NCBI GenBank assembly: GCA_965205685.1
Contig: OZ242174.1
Span: forward strand, 496,001-560,000
Reading direction: 5' to 3'
Length of the DNA: 64,000 nt
From: WTFY01 sp965205685
GTDB lineage: Bacteria > Pseudomonadota > Gammaproteobacteria > UBA4575
This document shows positions 34,637-44,265 of this stretch, one piece after another (the stretch's first letter is position 1; each line of letters starts with the position of its first letter). A model generated the notes under the pieces. The model was not told the DNA's origin and made no database searches. It was given only the letters and a program-made list of their open reading frames with translations. The position numbers and the translations under genes were made by a program.

Positions 34637-35146
34637 ATGGCAAAGATTACCCTTCAAGGAAATGAGATGCGCACCAATGGAAGCCTGCCGAACGTTGGCT
34701 CAAGTGCGCCGGACTTTGCGCTGGTGAACAAGGATCTGGAAAATGTGTCTCTTTCTGCGTTCCCGGGCAAAAGGAAAATACTGAGCATTGTTCCCAGCCT
34801 TGATACGCCGGTTTGTGCCATATCAACAAAGAAATTCGATGATTTTGCAAAAGAGCATGATGACACAGCGATCCTGATTATTTCTGCAGATCTGCCATTT
34901 GCAATGTCCCGGTTTTGTGTTTCCGAGAATCTGGAGCACGTAACTTCACTTTCTATCATGCGCTCCCAGGATTTCTCCAGGGATTACGGTGTACTTATAG
35001 AAGATGGGCCGCTCGCGGGAATTACAGCGCGTGCAATCGTGGTACTAGACCAGAAAAATCAGATTGTCCACACAGAGCTTGTTGGTGAGATTGCGAACGA
35101 ACCGGATTATAAGGCTGCCATACAGGCACTCGGCAGCGTGTCTTAA
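34637..35146 (+). CDS. tpx: thiol peroxidase Tpx
   Basis: Atypical 2-Cys peroxiredoxin of 169 residues that reduces alkyl hydroperoxides using thioredoxin. Cys60 in SLDTPVCAIST is the peroxidatic cysteine and Cys94 in SRFCVS the resolving one, spaced as in E. coli Tpx (61/95). AGGAGAG lies seven bases before the ATG. The stop overlaps the convergent acyltransferase gene by four bases. Confidence 0.97.
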   Translation: MAKITLQGNEMRTNGSLPNVGSSAPDFALVNKDLENVSLSAFPGKRKILSIVPSLDTPVCAISTKKFDDFAKEHDDTAILIISADLPFAMSRFCVSENLEHVTSLSIMRSQDFSRDYGVLIEDGPLAGITARAIVVLDQKNQIVHTELVGEIANEPDYKAAIQALGSVS

Positions 35147-35889
35147 CTCAAGTTTTCAAACACATCAGCAACCGAATTTCTTGCTAGTTGGGCAAGCTGT
35201 TTTCTCGGCTGGCCTTCACTTGATATGGGCTCACACAGAGTCAGTTCAACTGCTGTGCGCTTGGCAGACATGATCCGGAAAGCGTGTTTCACCAGATTAC
35301 GGTTGTCAACGAACGGTACAATTGGGTTGACGCCGCTGGCATGCGGATAGCGAATTGCCACTGGTTGAATAGTAGACTTCGTTTCAATGGCAGCAGCGAA
35401 TAGGCGGGGATGAAAAGCATGCACACGAGTCCCGTCTGTAGTCTTGGCTTCGGGGAAGGAAGCAACACTATGCCCTGCGCGGAGTCTTTCCTGCATCAGG
35501 TGTATCGCTTCCAGTGCGCCGGTTTTGGATCCTCGGTGGATGAAAAGGGTGCCGGATTTGGCGGCAAGGGTCCCTACCACAGGCCACTTGCGAACTTCCA
35601 CCTTGGACAAAAACGAAACTGGCAATACGGAAGCAACGATCACGATGTCTAGCCAGGACACGTGATTTGCCACCACAAATGCCGGTGATTTTTGTGGTGT
35701 GCCATGCACGGTAAGATCAATGCCAATGATTTTTGCCACCTTGGACAGCCAGTCCTGGATGATCCTGTGCTGTTTTTCAGTCAGGTCAAATCTCTCTACA
35801 TCACCCAGTGCGGTGTAGCATATGTGAATGCCTTTGAGGAGATGGACAAGCAGGCGGAGTAACCGAAATGTCCCTCTGAATATATTCAT
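35143..35889 (-). CDS. 1-acyl-sn-glycerol-3-phosphate acyltransferase family protein
   Basis: A 248-residue PlsC-like acyltransferase. The catalytic HX4D motif is NHVSWLD at residues 75-81; FPEAKTTDG near 145 is the acyl-acceptor motif in the variant form found in OlsA and hemolysin-like members. A hydrophobic N-terminus suggests membrane association. It may be a second PlsC or make ornithine-lipid or other acyl lipids. It overlaps tpx by four bases tail to tail. Confidence 0.85.
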   Translation of the reverse strand: MNIFRGTFRLLRLLVHLLKGIHICYTALGDVERFDLTEKQHRIIQDWLSKVAKIIGIDLTVHGTPQKSPAFVVANHVSWLDIVIVASVLPVSFLSKVEVRKWPVVGTLAAKSGTLFIHRGSKTGALEAIHLMQERLRAGHSVASFPEAKTTDGTRVHAFHPRLFAAAIETKSTIQPVAIRYPHASGVNPIVPFVDNRNLVKHAFRIMSAKRTAVELTLCEPISSEGQPRKQLAQLARNSVADVFENLS

Positions 35890-35918
35890 CGAATCAAACG
35901 CGATGACGTCCTGCGATT

Positions 35919-37997
35919 TTATTGCGGAGTTCCGGTATCCGATATGGCGCTTTGCAATTCAGCTAGGCTCGTAACCGGAGGTTTGCACTGCATGCCTTCA
36001 CAAATATATGCAACGACACCTTCCGGGGCCGGCTTGAGGAATTTCTTTTCTTCCAGTCCTGTCGGCAAATCTTTTTCGTCTGCATCAATGGCAAATACCA
36101 GCCGCCGGGGTTGATAACCCAGCGAGCACTGCTGTTGCCATTCTTTGAGGTGACTCTTTTCCCCACGTAAAATAATGATTTGCAGAGGATGGCATTGCTC
36201 TTCGTAAGCAGTGATCAGGCTGGCATGTCCCATTGGTGCATGTGTGACAGCCTGACCTGCAAACTGCAACACACGCTCTGTCGCATCCAGGTACTCTGTT
36301 TTCCCCAACAAGTACCCTAGACGGGCCAGGGCTGTGGCGGCAATTCCGTTGCCAGAAGGCATGGCCTCGTCGCTCAGTGTTTTGGACCGCTGTATGAGCC
36401 GTTCATGATCTATGGAAGTGAAGTAGAAGCCACCTACGGCATTGTCTTCAAATTTGTCCAGTAGAACATTGGCAATATCACAGGCCCAGTTCAAGTCACG
36501 GGTACACCAGCGCACCTGCAGGATTTCCAAAATGGCGTCCAGCAGGAACGAGTAGTCATCCAGGTACGCATCAAGGTGGGCTGTACCGTCTTTATACGTT
36601 GCTGCCAAGTGTTGACTGGTCCACATTGTGTTTCGTAAAAAATCCAAAGCACGCTGTGCCGATTGTATATATTCGGATTTTCCCAGTACCCGACCGGCAA
36701 TGACCATGCCGCGTATCATCAGGGCATTCCAGCTGCTTAGGATCTTTTCATCACGGCCAGGGCGTACGCGCTGCTCGCGCTGGGATAAAAGTTTCTGCTT
36801 GGCCTGGCTGATCAGGGTATCGAACTTCTGTTCACTGACGGAAGTGCGTTGGCATACCTCATCCCTGCTTACAAAGGTATGCAGATGATACCTGCCTTCA
36901 AAATTGGCATCCCGGTCTAAACCATAGTGTGGTGCGAATACGGCGTACTCTTCACGGCTGAGCAACTGCTCAACCTGTTCACGGTCCCAGACATAGTACT
37001 TGCCTTCGCTGCCCTCAGAATCTGCGTCCAGGGAGGAATAGTATCCTCCCTCGGGTGATTGCATCTCGCGCATCACCCATTGTGCAGTGGTCTCGCACAC
37101 GTCCTTGAACTGTTCTGTGCCGGTCATGGCAAATCCCTGCGCGTATAAAGCCAGCAGAGGACCATTGTCGTACAGCATTTTTTCAAAGTGGGGAATCATC
37201 CAGCGGGAATCCACCGAGTACCGGCAAAACCCGCCCCCGACCTGGTCAAAAAGACCGCCTGCTGCCATTTTCTCCAAGGTGTAGAGTGCCGCGTGCAATG
37301 AGCGGGGACTGTCCTGTCCTGATTGTGAGTAGTAGCGCAACAGCCGGTCGATATGAGTAGGGTGAGGAAACTTGGGCGCATCTCCAAAGCCGCCATCCCT
37401 CGCATCAAAGGCCTGCTCTATCTGTTGGTTGCACGTCTTGAAGAGGTCAGGAGAGAGGTCCGTCTTCGTGTAGCTTGGCTCATGAATTTGTTGCAGTACA
37501 TTTTGTATGGACTGGTTTTGCGCCTTGATTTCTTCACGTCGCTGTTGATAAACACCCGAGATATGCTGCAATAGGTCCTTGAATGCCGGCAGCCCATGGC
37601 GTGCCTCGTTTGGGAAGTATGTGCCTCCGAAAAAGGGTACCTGGTCATCCGGGGTCAGGAACATGGTGAGTGGCCAGCCTCCCGTACGCTGCGTAAGTAC
37701 ATACTGGGCAGTCTGGTAAATTTTGTCGATGTCCGGGCGTTCTTCGCGATCGATTTTGATGTTAATGAATAATTCATTCATTATTTTTGCCGTGGGCTCA
37801 TCCTCAAAAGATTCGTGTGCCATGACGTGGCACCAGTGGCAGGCGGAATACCCGATCGACAATAGAATCGGCTTGTTTTCCTGCCTGGCCCGCTCAAGGG
37901 CTTCATTACCCCACGGGTACCACTCCACGGGATTGTCCGCATGTTGAAGCAAGTAGGGGCTGGTTTGCCCAGCCAGATGGTTTTTGGCTTGAATCAT
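35919..37997 (-). CDS. DUF255 / thioredoxin-fold and six-hairpin glycosidase-like protein (YyaL/SPATA20 family)
   Basis: A 692-residue cytosolic protein. Residues 1-165 are a thioredoxin-like DUF255 domain with ACHWCHVMAHESF (CxxC at 53-56) and TGGWPLTMFLTPD; the rest is an alpha/alpha toroid resembling N-acylglucosamine epimerases and cellobiose epimerases, with HFEKMLYDNG and SEGKYYVWDREQ motifs. The family is conserved from bacteria to humans (SPATA20), and its reaction is unknown. The length is normal, so the gene is intact. Confidence 0.9.
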   Translation of the reverse strand: MIQAKNHLAGQTSPYLLQHADNPVEWYPWGNEALERARQENKPILLSIGYSACHWCHVMAHESFEDEPTAKIMNELFINIKIDREERPDIDKIYQTAQYVLTQRTGGWPLTMFLTPDDQVPFFGGTYFPNEARHGLPAFKDLLQHISGVYQQRREEIKAQNQSIQNVLQQIHEPSYTKTDLSPDLFKTCNQQIEQAFDARDGGFGDAPKFPHPTHIDRLLRYYSQSGQDSPRSLHAALYTLEKMAAGGLFDQVGGGFCRYSVDSRWMIPHFEKMLYDNGPLLALYAQGFAMTGTEQFKDVCETTAQWVMREMQSPEGGYYSSLDADSEGSEGKYYVWDREQVEQLLSREEYAVFAPHYGLDRDANFEGRYHLHTFVSRDEVCQRTSVSEQKFDTLISQAKQKLLSQREQRVRPGRDEKILSSWNALMIRGMVIAGRVLGKSEYIQSAQRALDFLRNTMWTSQHLAATYKDGTAHLDAYLDDYSFLLDAILEILQVRWCTRDLNWACDIANVLLDKFEDNAVGGFYFTSIDHERLIQRSKTLSDEAMPSGNGIAATALARLGYLLGKTEYLDATERVLQFAGQAVTHAPMGHASLITAYEEQCHPLQIIILRGEKSHLKEWQQQCSLGYQPRRLVFAIDADEKDLPTGLEEKKFLKPAPEGVVAYICEGMQCKPPVTSLAELQSAISDTGTPQ

Positions 37998-38092
37998 GTT
38001 TATGATGCGCTCACTGTTTTAGCATGTCCCGTACGCGGATTTTGCAGCATGCCGGGCATGAGTCCGGAAACTTAAGTGTATATTGATGTGAC

Positions 38093-38893
38093 ATGTTGAC
38101 TTTCCCGGATATCGACCCCGTCATCTTTTCCCTTGGTCCGCTGAAGCTTCACTGGTATGGCCTGATGTATGCCATCGGGTTTCTGGCATTCTGGGGCTTG
38201 GCCCATACTCTTGCAAAAAAAGAGCATACAGTAGTACAGGCTGATGATGTTGGCGATCTTTTTTTTTACGGCATGCTGGGTGTTGTGATCGGCGGCCGTC
38301 TGGGCTCGGTACTGTTCTATAATTTTTCCTATTTTCTTGAAGACCCGCTTTACCTGTTCAGGATCTGGGAAGGGGGGATGAGCTTTCACGGTGGGCTGCT
38401 GGGCGTCATCGTCGTGCTATGGGTCTTTCACCGGAAGAAAGGATGCAGTTTTCTGCATTTATGTGATTTCGTAGCGCCCGCCGTCCCTGTAGGCCTGGGT
38501 GCAGGCCGGATCGGGAATTTCATCAATGGAGAGCTATGGGGGCGTGCCACCGATGTGCCCTGGGGTATGGTGTTCCCGGGTGCGGATGCACTGGCCAGAC
38601 ATCCCTCGCAGCTTTATCAGGCTTTTCTGGAGGGTCTTGTACTGTTCGTGGTGCTTTGGCTCTTTGTGCAAAAACCCCGTCCGGTTGGTTCTGTAGCCGG
38701 TTTGTTCATGCTGCTGTACGGGGTGTTTCGATTCATGGTGGAGTTCGTACGGGAGCCGGACATGAACTTGGGGTTTATCGCTTTTGACTGGATGACGATG
38801 GGACAGCTTTTGACGGTGCCCATGATCTTGGTAGGCTTGGCACTGATGTATCAGGCATACAGAAAATCTGGAGCGCCGCACCGGGCGCACTGA
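38093..38893 (+). CDS. lgt: prolipoprotein diacylglyceryl transferase
   Basis: Inner-membrane enzyme that adds diacylglycerol to the lipobox cysteine of prolipoproteins. The 266-residue protein has seven or so hydrophobic segments, SFHGGLLGVI near residue 101, and the Lgt signature GRIGNFINGELWGR near 139-152. It is followed four bases later by thyA, the usual lgt-thyA-folA order. Confidence 0.97.
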   Translation: MLTFPDIDPVIFSLGPLKLHWYGLMYAIGFLAFWGLAHTLAKKEHTVVQADDVGDLFFYGMLGVVIGGRLGSVLFYNFSYFLEDPLYLFRIWEGGMSFHGGLLGVIVVLWVFHRKKGCSFLHLCDFVAPAVPVGLGAGRIGNFINGELWGRATDVPWGMVFPGADALARHPSQLYQAFLEGLVLFVVLWLFVQKPRPVGSVAGLFMLLYGVFRFMVEFVREPDMNLGFIAFDWMTMGQLLTVPMILVGLALMYQAYRKSGAPHRAH

Positions 38894-38896
38894 GCC

Positions 38897-39691
38897 ATGC
38901 AGCAATACCTCGAATTATTGAAACATGTCATGGAACAAGGCGTGGAGAAAGGGGATCGCACCGGTACCGGTACGGTTTCTGTATTTGGCTACCAGATGAG
39001 GTTCGATTTAGCCGATGGCTTTCCTCTTCTGACAACCAAAAAGCTTCACCTGAAGTCAATCATCCATGAATTGCTATGGTTTTTGAGGGGCGAGACCAAT
39101 ATTACCTACCTGCAAAAAAATGGCGTTTCAATCTGGGACCAGTGGGCTGATGAAAATGGAGATTTGGGGCCGGTTTATGGTGCGCAGTGGCGCAGCTGGT
39201 CCTGTACAGACGGCAGAACGGTTGATCAGATCAGTACTCTGATCGATAACCTGAAGGAAAACCCGTTATCAAGGAGACATATCGTCAGCGCCTGGAATGT
39301 CGGTGCACTGGATGCGATGGCGCTACCGCCCTGCCATGCTTTTTTTCAATTTTATGTCGCTCAGGACAGGCTTTCGTGTCAGCTCTACCAGCGCAGCGCG
39401 GATGTTTTTCTGGGCGTGCCGTTCAATATTGCCTCCTATGCACTGTTGTTGTTGATGGTTGCCCAGGTGACGGGCTATCGGGCCGGTGAATTCGTACACA
39501 CCTTTGGTGACGTGCACCTCTACAACAACCATTTTGAACAGGCACGTGAACAACTAAAACGAACTCCTTACGATTTGCCGAAGATGCACATTAATCCGGA
39601 AGTAAGTTCAATTTTTGATTTTGTGTATGAAGATTTTGAGCTCCAGAATTACCAGTGTCATGAGCATATATCAGCCCCGGTAGCAGTCTAG
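38897..39691 (+). CDS. thyA: thymidylate synthase
   Basis: Makes dTMP from dUMP with methylenetetrahydrofolate. The 264-residue length equals E. coli ThyA. The catalytic Cys146 is in LPPCHAFFQFYV; GDRTGTGTVSVFG and QRSADVFLGVPFN are also present. Its stop shares one base with the folA start codon, so dihydrofolate reductase, which regenerates the folate consumed here, is coupled to it. Confidence 0.98.
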   Translation: MQQYLELLKHVMEQGVEKGDRTGTGTVSVFGYQMRFDLADGFPLLTTKKLHLKSIIHELLWFLRGETNITYLQKNGVSIWDQWADENGDLGPVYGAQWRSWSCTDGRTVDQISTLIDNLKENPLSRRHIVSAWNVGALDAMALPPCHAFFQFYVAQDRLSCQLYQRSADVFLGVPFNIASYALLLLMVAQVTGYRAGEFVHTFGDVHLYNNHFEQAREQLKRTPYDLPKMHINPEVSSIFDFVYEDFELQNYQCHEHISAPVAV

Positions 39692-40203
39692 TGCCGGATG
39701 CGGAGATTATTGTAATTGCCGCCATGACACATCAGGGTGTCATTGGGAAAAACAATGCGATGCCCTGGCATTTACCTGCAGACCTGCAGCGCTTCAAAAA
39801 GATCACCATGGGCTACCCCATGATAATGGGGCGAAAAACCTTTGAATCGCTGCCAGGTGTATTGCCGGGTCGACGGCATGTGGTACTTACCCGAAACAGG
39901 GATTACCTTGCAAAGGGCTGTGATGTTGTATCTGGCTGGGAAGAGGCAGAGGCCCTGCTAGCGGGGTCGGAAAAAATATTCGTGATCGGCGGGGCCGAAG
40001 TTCATGCGCTTGTGCTGCCCTTCGCACAGCAACTGTACCTTACATTCGTCCACGCAGATCTGGAAGGGGATACCTATTTCCCGCAATGGGATGAAGGTCA
40101 CTGGCAGGAGGTATACCGTGAATTTCGCCCCAAGGACGAGAAGAACTGCTATGACCTGGAATATGTCGAGTACCTGCGAACTGGTGACAGCATAAGGAAC
40201 TGA
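39691..40203 (+). CDS. folA: dihydrofolate reductase
   Basis: Reduces dihydrofolate with NADPH. The 170-residue protein has IGKNNAMPWHLPADL with the Trp of the Met20-type loop, the acidic Asp of PADLQRFK, MGRKTFESLP and FVIGGAEVH. The start is GTG 39691, overlapping the thyA stop by one base. It ends the lgt-thyA-folA operon and faces apaH. Confidence 0.97.
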   Translation: MPDAEIIVIAAMTHQGVIGKNNAMPWHLPADLQRFKKITMGYPMIMGRKTFESLPGVLPGRRHVVLTRNRDYLAKGCDVVSGWEEAEALLAGSEKIFVIGGAEVHALVLPFAQQLYLTFVHADLEGDTYFPQWDEGHWQEVYREFRPKDEKNCYDLEYVEYLRTGDSIRN

Positions 40204-40237
40204 GCGACATTGGCATGCTCATTGGCCAAAGCCCAGG

Positions 40238-41110
40238 TCAGCCCTGGGTAGCGGAAGAGTCGGGGTGCAAGGATGGCATGGCCGGAATGGCCCGCTTGGC
40301 CTCACATGCAATCTGATATTTCCTGTTTTCGGTCCCGCTGATATTTACAGCCGTCAGGGCCCCGCCCCAAAGACATCCTGTATCAGTGGCGATGACGTTA
40401 TTTTTGTCCTGATAACCCAGTGTAGACCAGTGTCCAAACACAATGGTGGTATCTTTGCTTTTTCGTGAATTCACCTCATACCAAGGCTGTACTCCAGGAC
40501 CTTGTGTGCCCGGCGGCCCTTTTTCTGCCAGGCTCATTACACCCTGGGGATCACAGTAGCGCAGCCGTGTGAACGAGTTGGTGATCACGCGCAATCGTTC
40601 CCATCCGCTGAGGGTTTCGTCCCATTGCTTGGGCTGGTCCCCATACATGTTATTTAAAAAGTCCATGTAATTTCCGGAACGGAGAACTCTTTCTACTTCG
40701 TGCGCATGTGCGATCGCATTCTCGATGCTCCACTGGGGAATAACCCCTGCATGCACCATGGCGATATTGAGCTTGCTGTCAAAATGTATCAAGGGGCGGT
40801 GTCTCAGCCAGTCAACAAGTTCGTCTGCATCGCTGGCGTCGAGGATTGCATTGAGGCTGCTGGCTTCTGTAGTTGGCTTTATCTTTGCGTGGGCCGCCAG
40901 CAGGTGAAGATCGTGGTTGCCCAGCACAGTGGTGGCCAACCCGCCCAGCGACTTGACCCAGCGCAGTGTTTCAAGTGATTTAGGGCCCCGATTCACCAGG
41001 TCGCCAACAAACCACAGCTCATCAGACTTCGGGTCAAATTCAATTTTCTCGACAAGTGCAGTGAGTTCATCAAAGCAGCCCTGCACATCTCCTATAGCGT
41101 AGATAGCCAT
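40238..41110 (-). CDS. apaH: bis(5'-nucleosyl)-tetraphosphatase, symmetrical
   Basis: Hydrolyses Ap4A to two ADP and also decaps Np4-capped RNA in E. coli. The 290-residue calcineurin-like phosphatase shows GDVQGC (residues 7-12), GDLVNRGP, LGNHDLHLLA and a late VFGHWS metal/phosphate motif. It is the last gene of the lptD-to-apaH group, separated from apaG by 151 bases that show no terminator. Confidence 0.97.
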   Translation of the reverse strand: MAIYAIGDVQGCFDELTALVEKIEFDPKSDELWFVGDLVNRGPKSLETLRWVKSLGGLATTVLGNHDLHLLAAHAKIKPTTEASSLNAILDASDADELVDWLRHRPLIHFDSKLNIAMVHAGVIPQWSIENAIAHAHEVERVLRSGNYMDFLNNMYGDQPKQWDETLSGWERLRVITNSFTRLRYCDPQGVMSLAEKGPPGTQGPGVQPWYEVNSRKSKDTTIVFGHWSTLGYQDKNNVIATDTGCLWGGALTAVNISGTENRKYQIACEAKRAIPAMPSLHPDSSATQG

Positions 41111-41261
41111 GAATGAGCTTCAGCTTGCAGTATTGAAAAACCGTGAAGTTTGCAATTTGAGTCAAGGCAGCCCGAAGGCTATACACTCCATCGGCAGATC
41201 ACAACACAGAGTTTAGGTGTGTATCCCGAGTGTCAAGAGTCAGAAGGCAAGGGGCAATGTG

Positions 41262-41639
41262 CTAGTGCAAAACACGGGGTGCGGCTAGGGTGAACGGATT
41301 GATTTCTGCATCGAATTCTGTGCCATCGTCAGTTACCATCTGGTAGCTCCCTTGCATGGTGCCCACAGGTGTCTCGAGCATCGTTCCACTGGTGTACTGA
41401 AAGGCCTCGCCAGGACGCAAATAGGGCTGTTCTCCAACCACTCCTTCGCCCTTTACTTCCTGGGTCTTGCCATTGGAATCTGTGATGATCCAATGGCGTG
41501 TCATGAGCCTGGCCGGTACAAGTCCTGTGTTATGTATGGTTACTGTGTAGGCAAAAACGAACCTATTTTGCTTTTCGTCGGCCTCAATAAATGCACTGTC
41601 CACACTTACATCAATATTATGAATTTCTGATTTTTCCAC
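41262..41639 (-). CDS. apaG: ApaG protein
   Basis: A 125-residue fibronectin-III-like fold protein, the family length. Hallmarks are FVFAYTVTIHNTG, RHWIITDSNG, GEGVVGEQPYLRPGE and the GTMQGSYQMV strand. Its molecular role is unsettled (phosphate-binding, genetically tied to Co2+ resistance). It lies between rsmA and apaH, the conserved place. Confidence 0.96.
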   Translation of the reverse strand: MEKSEIHNIDVSVDSAFIEADEKQNRFVFAYTVTIHNTGLVPARLMTRHWIITDSNGKTQEVKGEGVVGEQPYLRPGEAFQYTSGTMLETPVGTMQGSYQMVTDDGTEFDAEINPFTLAAPRVLH

Positions 41640-41685
41640 AGTGTTTTTTTATGCATTTACACTTAGTGTGTTTCAAAAAAACATA

Positions 41686-42465
41686 TCACCCCAAGAGCAG
41701 GTTGGCAAGATTTATGTACTGTTGCACGGATATTTCCTGTGGGCGATTGCGGGGGTCAATGCCTGCCCGTTGCAACTCTTTTTCCGTAACATCATTTGCC
41801 AGGCTGTTTTTGATTGTTTTCCGTCTTTGCTGGAAAGCAGTCTTCACCAGTTGATCGAACCGCGTCCGGTTACGGATCTTTCTCAAAGTGACCGGGTCCG
41901 GCCGTATGCGTACGAAGCATGAGGTTACTTTGGGCGGCGGTGAGAACATATGGGGTGCTATATCGAACAGGTTTTCCACTTTATGGTGGCTCTGCATGAT
42001 CACACTAAGCCGACTGTACTCTGAGGCTTTTGGTGCTGCCGTGATCCTTTCGGCAACTTCTTTCTGAAGCATGAAATGCATGTCGGAAATCACTTCGGAA
42101 AATTGCAACAGGTGAAACAACAGGGGGGTAGAAATATTGTAAGGCAAATTGCCAATCAGCCGAATCGCCTGGTCTGGCTTGGCCAGGCGATGAAAGTCGA
42201 ACTTCAAAACATCACCCTGGTGCAAGGTTAATGTTCCGACCCCCTGACATTGCTTGAGCAGTTCTTCAGACAGGACTTGATCAATTTCGATAGCATGCAT
42301 GGCACCTGCCACATTCAGTACAGGCAGGGTGATGGCACCGAGTCCAGGGCCAATTTCACAAATGTTCTGTTTTGGGGCCGGGGCTATAGCCTGTGTTATC
42401 GCTGAGATCGTGGTTTTGTCTGTGAGCAGATGCTGTCCCAGACGTTTGTTGAGTTTCATGGCCAC
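41686..42465 (-). CDS. rsmA: 16S rRNA (adenine1518-N6/adenine1519-N6)-dimethyltransferase
   Basis: KsgA/RsmA dimethylates two adjacent adenines in helix 45 of 16S rRNA. The 259-residue Rossmann methyltransferase has NKRLGQHLL at the N-terminus, EIGPGLGAIT (AdoMet loop), and the catalytic NLPYNIS motif, followed by PKASEYSRLSV. Its start lies 123 bases after the exported-protein gene that separates it from pdxA. Confidence 0.97.
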   Translation of the reverse strand: MAMKLNKRLGQHLLTDKTTISAITQAIAPAPKQNICEIGPGLGAITLPVLNVAGAMHAIEIDQVLSEELLKQCQGVGTLTLHQGDVLKFDFHRLAKPDQAIRLIGNLPYNISTPLLFHLLQFSEVISDMHFMLQKEVAERITAAPKASEYSRLSVIMQSHHKVENLFDIAPHMFSPPPKVTSCFVRIRPDPVTLRKIRNRTRFDQLVKTAFQQRRKTIKNSLANDVTEKELQRAGIDPRNRPQEISVQQYINLANLLLG

Positions 42466-42588
42466 TGCTGGTTCCTTGGCAACTTACCCAAGGCTCTGTC
42501 TTACCTTGGTCGGCTCAAAAGCATTCATAATGGTTGCCTGCAGGAAAGGCTGTAGCCTACTGGGCACGGTATACCCTGAAGCGGAAAG

Positions 42589-43167
42589 TCAATGCTGATG
42601 CGTTGGTTTTCCAGCAGGTACTGCGGGAGGGGCAGGTTCTGTGCTTGCTGCTGCTTGTACAGGTTGCGTGTCCCCGATGAGGTCGGGGGTCCGGGTTTTC
42701 GTTTCTCGAACAGCATATGTACAGACAATTTCATAGTGTTCCTGCTCGACCGGTTTTACCAGGGTGAGGGTAATGGTGATATCCGGATGGTAAAGCAGGA
42801 GCTGCTTGCTCTCCTTTAAGACATCCGATGTTGTTGAATCCGTGATTACACCAAACCGTAACTCCAGGCTTTTCCCGATCTGGTTCGCAATGCTGCGCAA
42901 GGCTGCCAGTGTCGTAGAGTTTTCCCTGAGCAGAAGCTGGCCCAGGTGGATAACGCCCAGGGCCGAGGCATCTTTTGTGATTTCCAGTGCCTGCGCTTTG
43001 CTGGAAAGGGGTTTGAACTTGAATGCAACCTCGCCACCATGAAGCAACTCAAATTCTTCAGTGCTGGAAATAGTAATGAAGCGGCCCAGGTCCACGGGAT
43101 ACGCAGCGGGGATGCAGCAACAGACCAGCAGCACTGCAAGCAGTGTGGATTTTCTTGAGTAGCTCAT
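42589..43167 (-). CDS. hypothetical exported protein between pdxA and rsmA
   Basis: I do not recognise this gene. The 192-residue product has a signal peptide (hydrophobic residues 9-23, VLLVCCCIPAAYP) and no obvious second membrane span. The middle (about 50-150) alternates hydrophobic and polar residues in an alpha/beta-like pattern, and the C-terminal 30 residues are Pro/Ala-rich and end in HQH. The start and spacing (37 bases after pdxA) fit cotranscription. A cysteine cluster (CCC) in the signal region could be read as a lipobox but lacks the usual context. pdxA and rsmA are normally adjacent, so this is an insertion in a conserved operon. Confidence 0.65.
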   Translation of the reverse strand: MSYSRKSTLLAVLLVCCCIPAAYPVDLGRFITISSTEEFELLHGGEVAFKFKPLSSKAQALEITKDASALGVIHLGQLLLRENSTTLAALRSIANQIGKSLELRFGVITDSTTSDVLKESKQLLLYHPDITITLTLVKPVEQEHYEIVCTYAVRETKTRTPDLIGDTQPVQAAASTEPAPPAVPAGKPTHQH

Positions 43168-43204
43168 CTGCCCTTGTCGGGATGAAAGTGGTTGGTCTGC
43201 ATTC

Positions 43205-44227
43205 TTATGTTGATTTGCCTGGGGCAGTGGCAGCCAGTTTAGCGGCCATCTCTGCTGCTACGCGGATGCTACCAGCATCTGCAATCCCTTGTCCTGCAAT
43301 ATCCAGTGCAGTGCCATGGTCCACGGAAGTACGAATCAGGGGCAGGCCCAGTGTTACGTTAACGATATTTCCAAAGTCGCCGTACTTTATCACGGGCAAA
43401 CCCTGATCATGGTACATTACGACGATCACGTCTCTCGTGCAGGATTTCCCCCGGGTAAAAGCTGTGTCGGCAGGCATTGGCCCCTCTAGCTGCATGCCTT
43501 GTTTGCGAAGCCTGTCAAGTGCCGGGCCAATGATTTCCTTTTCCTCGGATCCCAGATGTCCGTCCTCGCCTGCATGAGGGTTCAATCCGCATACGCTGAT
43601 GTGCGGGTTTTCGATGCCGAACCGGTTAATCAAATCGTGATGCAAGACTCCCAGCACCTCTTCAATGCGCTGCGCCGTGATCCGGGCAGGCACATCCGCA
43701 ACTGCCAGATGAGTCGTCATGAGTGCCACACGGAGAACCTGTGCTGTTCCTGCGCTGCCCATCTCATTGCTGAGCAGCATGACCGGACAGCCTCCTGTTC
43801 TCTCAGCAAAAAATTCTGTATGCCCTGAGAAAAAAATGCCCGCTTCGTTGATGATGCTTTTTTGTACAGGGCCTGTTGTCACTGCTTGGCAGACATCCGT
43901 CCGGGCAAGCCCAATCGCAGTATTCAGTGTCTCGATGACGTAATTCGAATTTTCGACATCCGGCTCTCCTGGAATAACCTGATTCGGGACCGGGATGTCG
44001 ACTACCTTGAGCTCGCCGGGATTATGGGGTGTTGGTGTATCCTCCGGGTTGAAGATGCTTACAGACACGTCTACACGCAGTTGCCTGGCAAGACTTTCCA
44101 GCAGCACTTTGCTGGCAACGGCTACGATCTCGAATGCAAGTGTCTGCTGGGCAAGCTTGAGCACGATTTCCGGTCCGATGCCGGCAGGCTCGCCAGGCGT
44201 TACAGCAATGCGGGGGACGGGTTGCAT
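43205..44227 (-). CDS. pdxA: 4-hydroxythreonine-4-phosphate dehydrogenase
   Basis: NAD-dependent dehydrogenase of pyridoxal 5'-phosphate synthesis. From ATG 44227 the protein is 340 residues; RIAVTPGEPAGIGPEI is at the N-terminus. The metal-binding histidines lie in FSGHTEFFAERTG, GLNPHAGEDG and VMYHDQGLPV. A TTG at 44269, overlapping the surA stop, is an alternative start that adds 14 residues without family support. Confidence 0.95.
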   Translation of the reverse strand: MQPVPRIAVTPGEPAGIGPEIVLKLAQQTLAFEIVAVASKVLLESLARQLRVDVSVSIFNPEDTPTPHNPGELKVVDIPVPNQVIPGEPDVENSNYVIETLNTAIGLARTDVCQAVTTGPVQKSIINEAGIFFSGHTEFFAERTGGCPVMLLSNEMGSAGTAQVLRVALMTTHLAVADVPARITAQRIEEVLGVLHHDLINRFGIENPHISVCGLNPHAGEDGHLGSEEKEIIGPALDRLRKQGMQLEGPMPADTAFTRGKSCTRDVIVVMYHDQGLPVIKYGDFGNIVNVTLGLPLIRTSVDHGTALDIAGQGIADAGSIRVAAEMAAKLAATAPGKST

Positions 44228-44265
44228 GGCGCAGTCGACAGATGCAGGTGGCTTGGAAGCCGGGG

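Noticed and set aside
42478..42515. CCAAGG ... CCTTGG repeat near the rsmA start as a regulatory hairpin
   Set aside because: The arms are short self-palindromes with no further pairing or conservation evidence.
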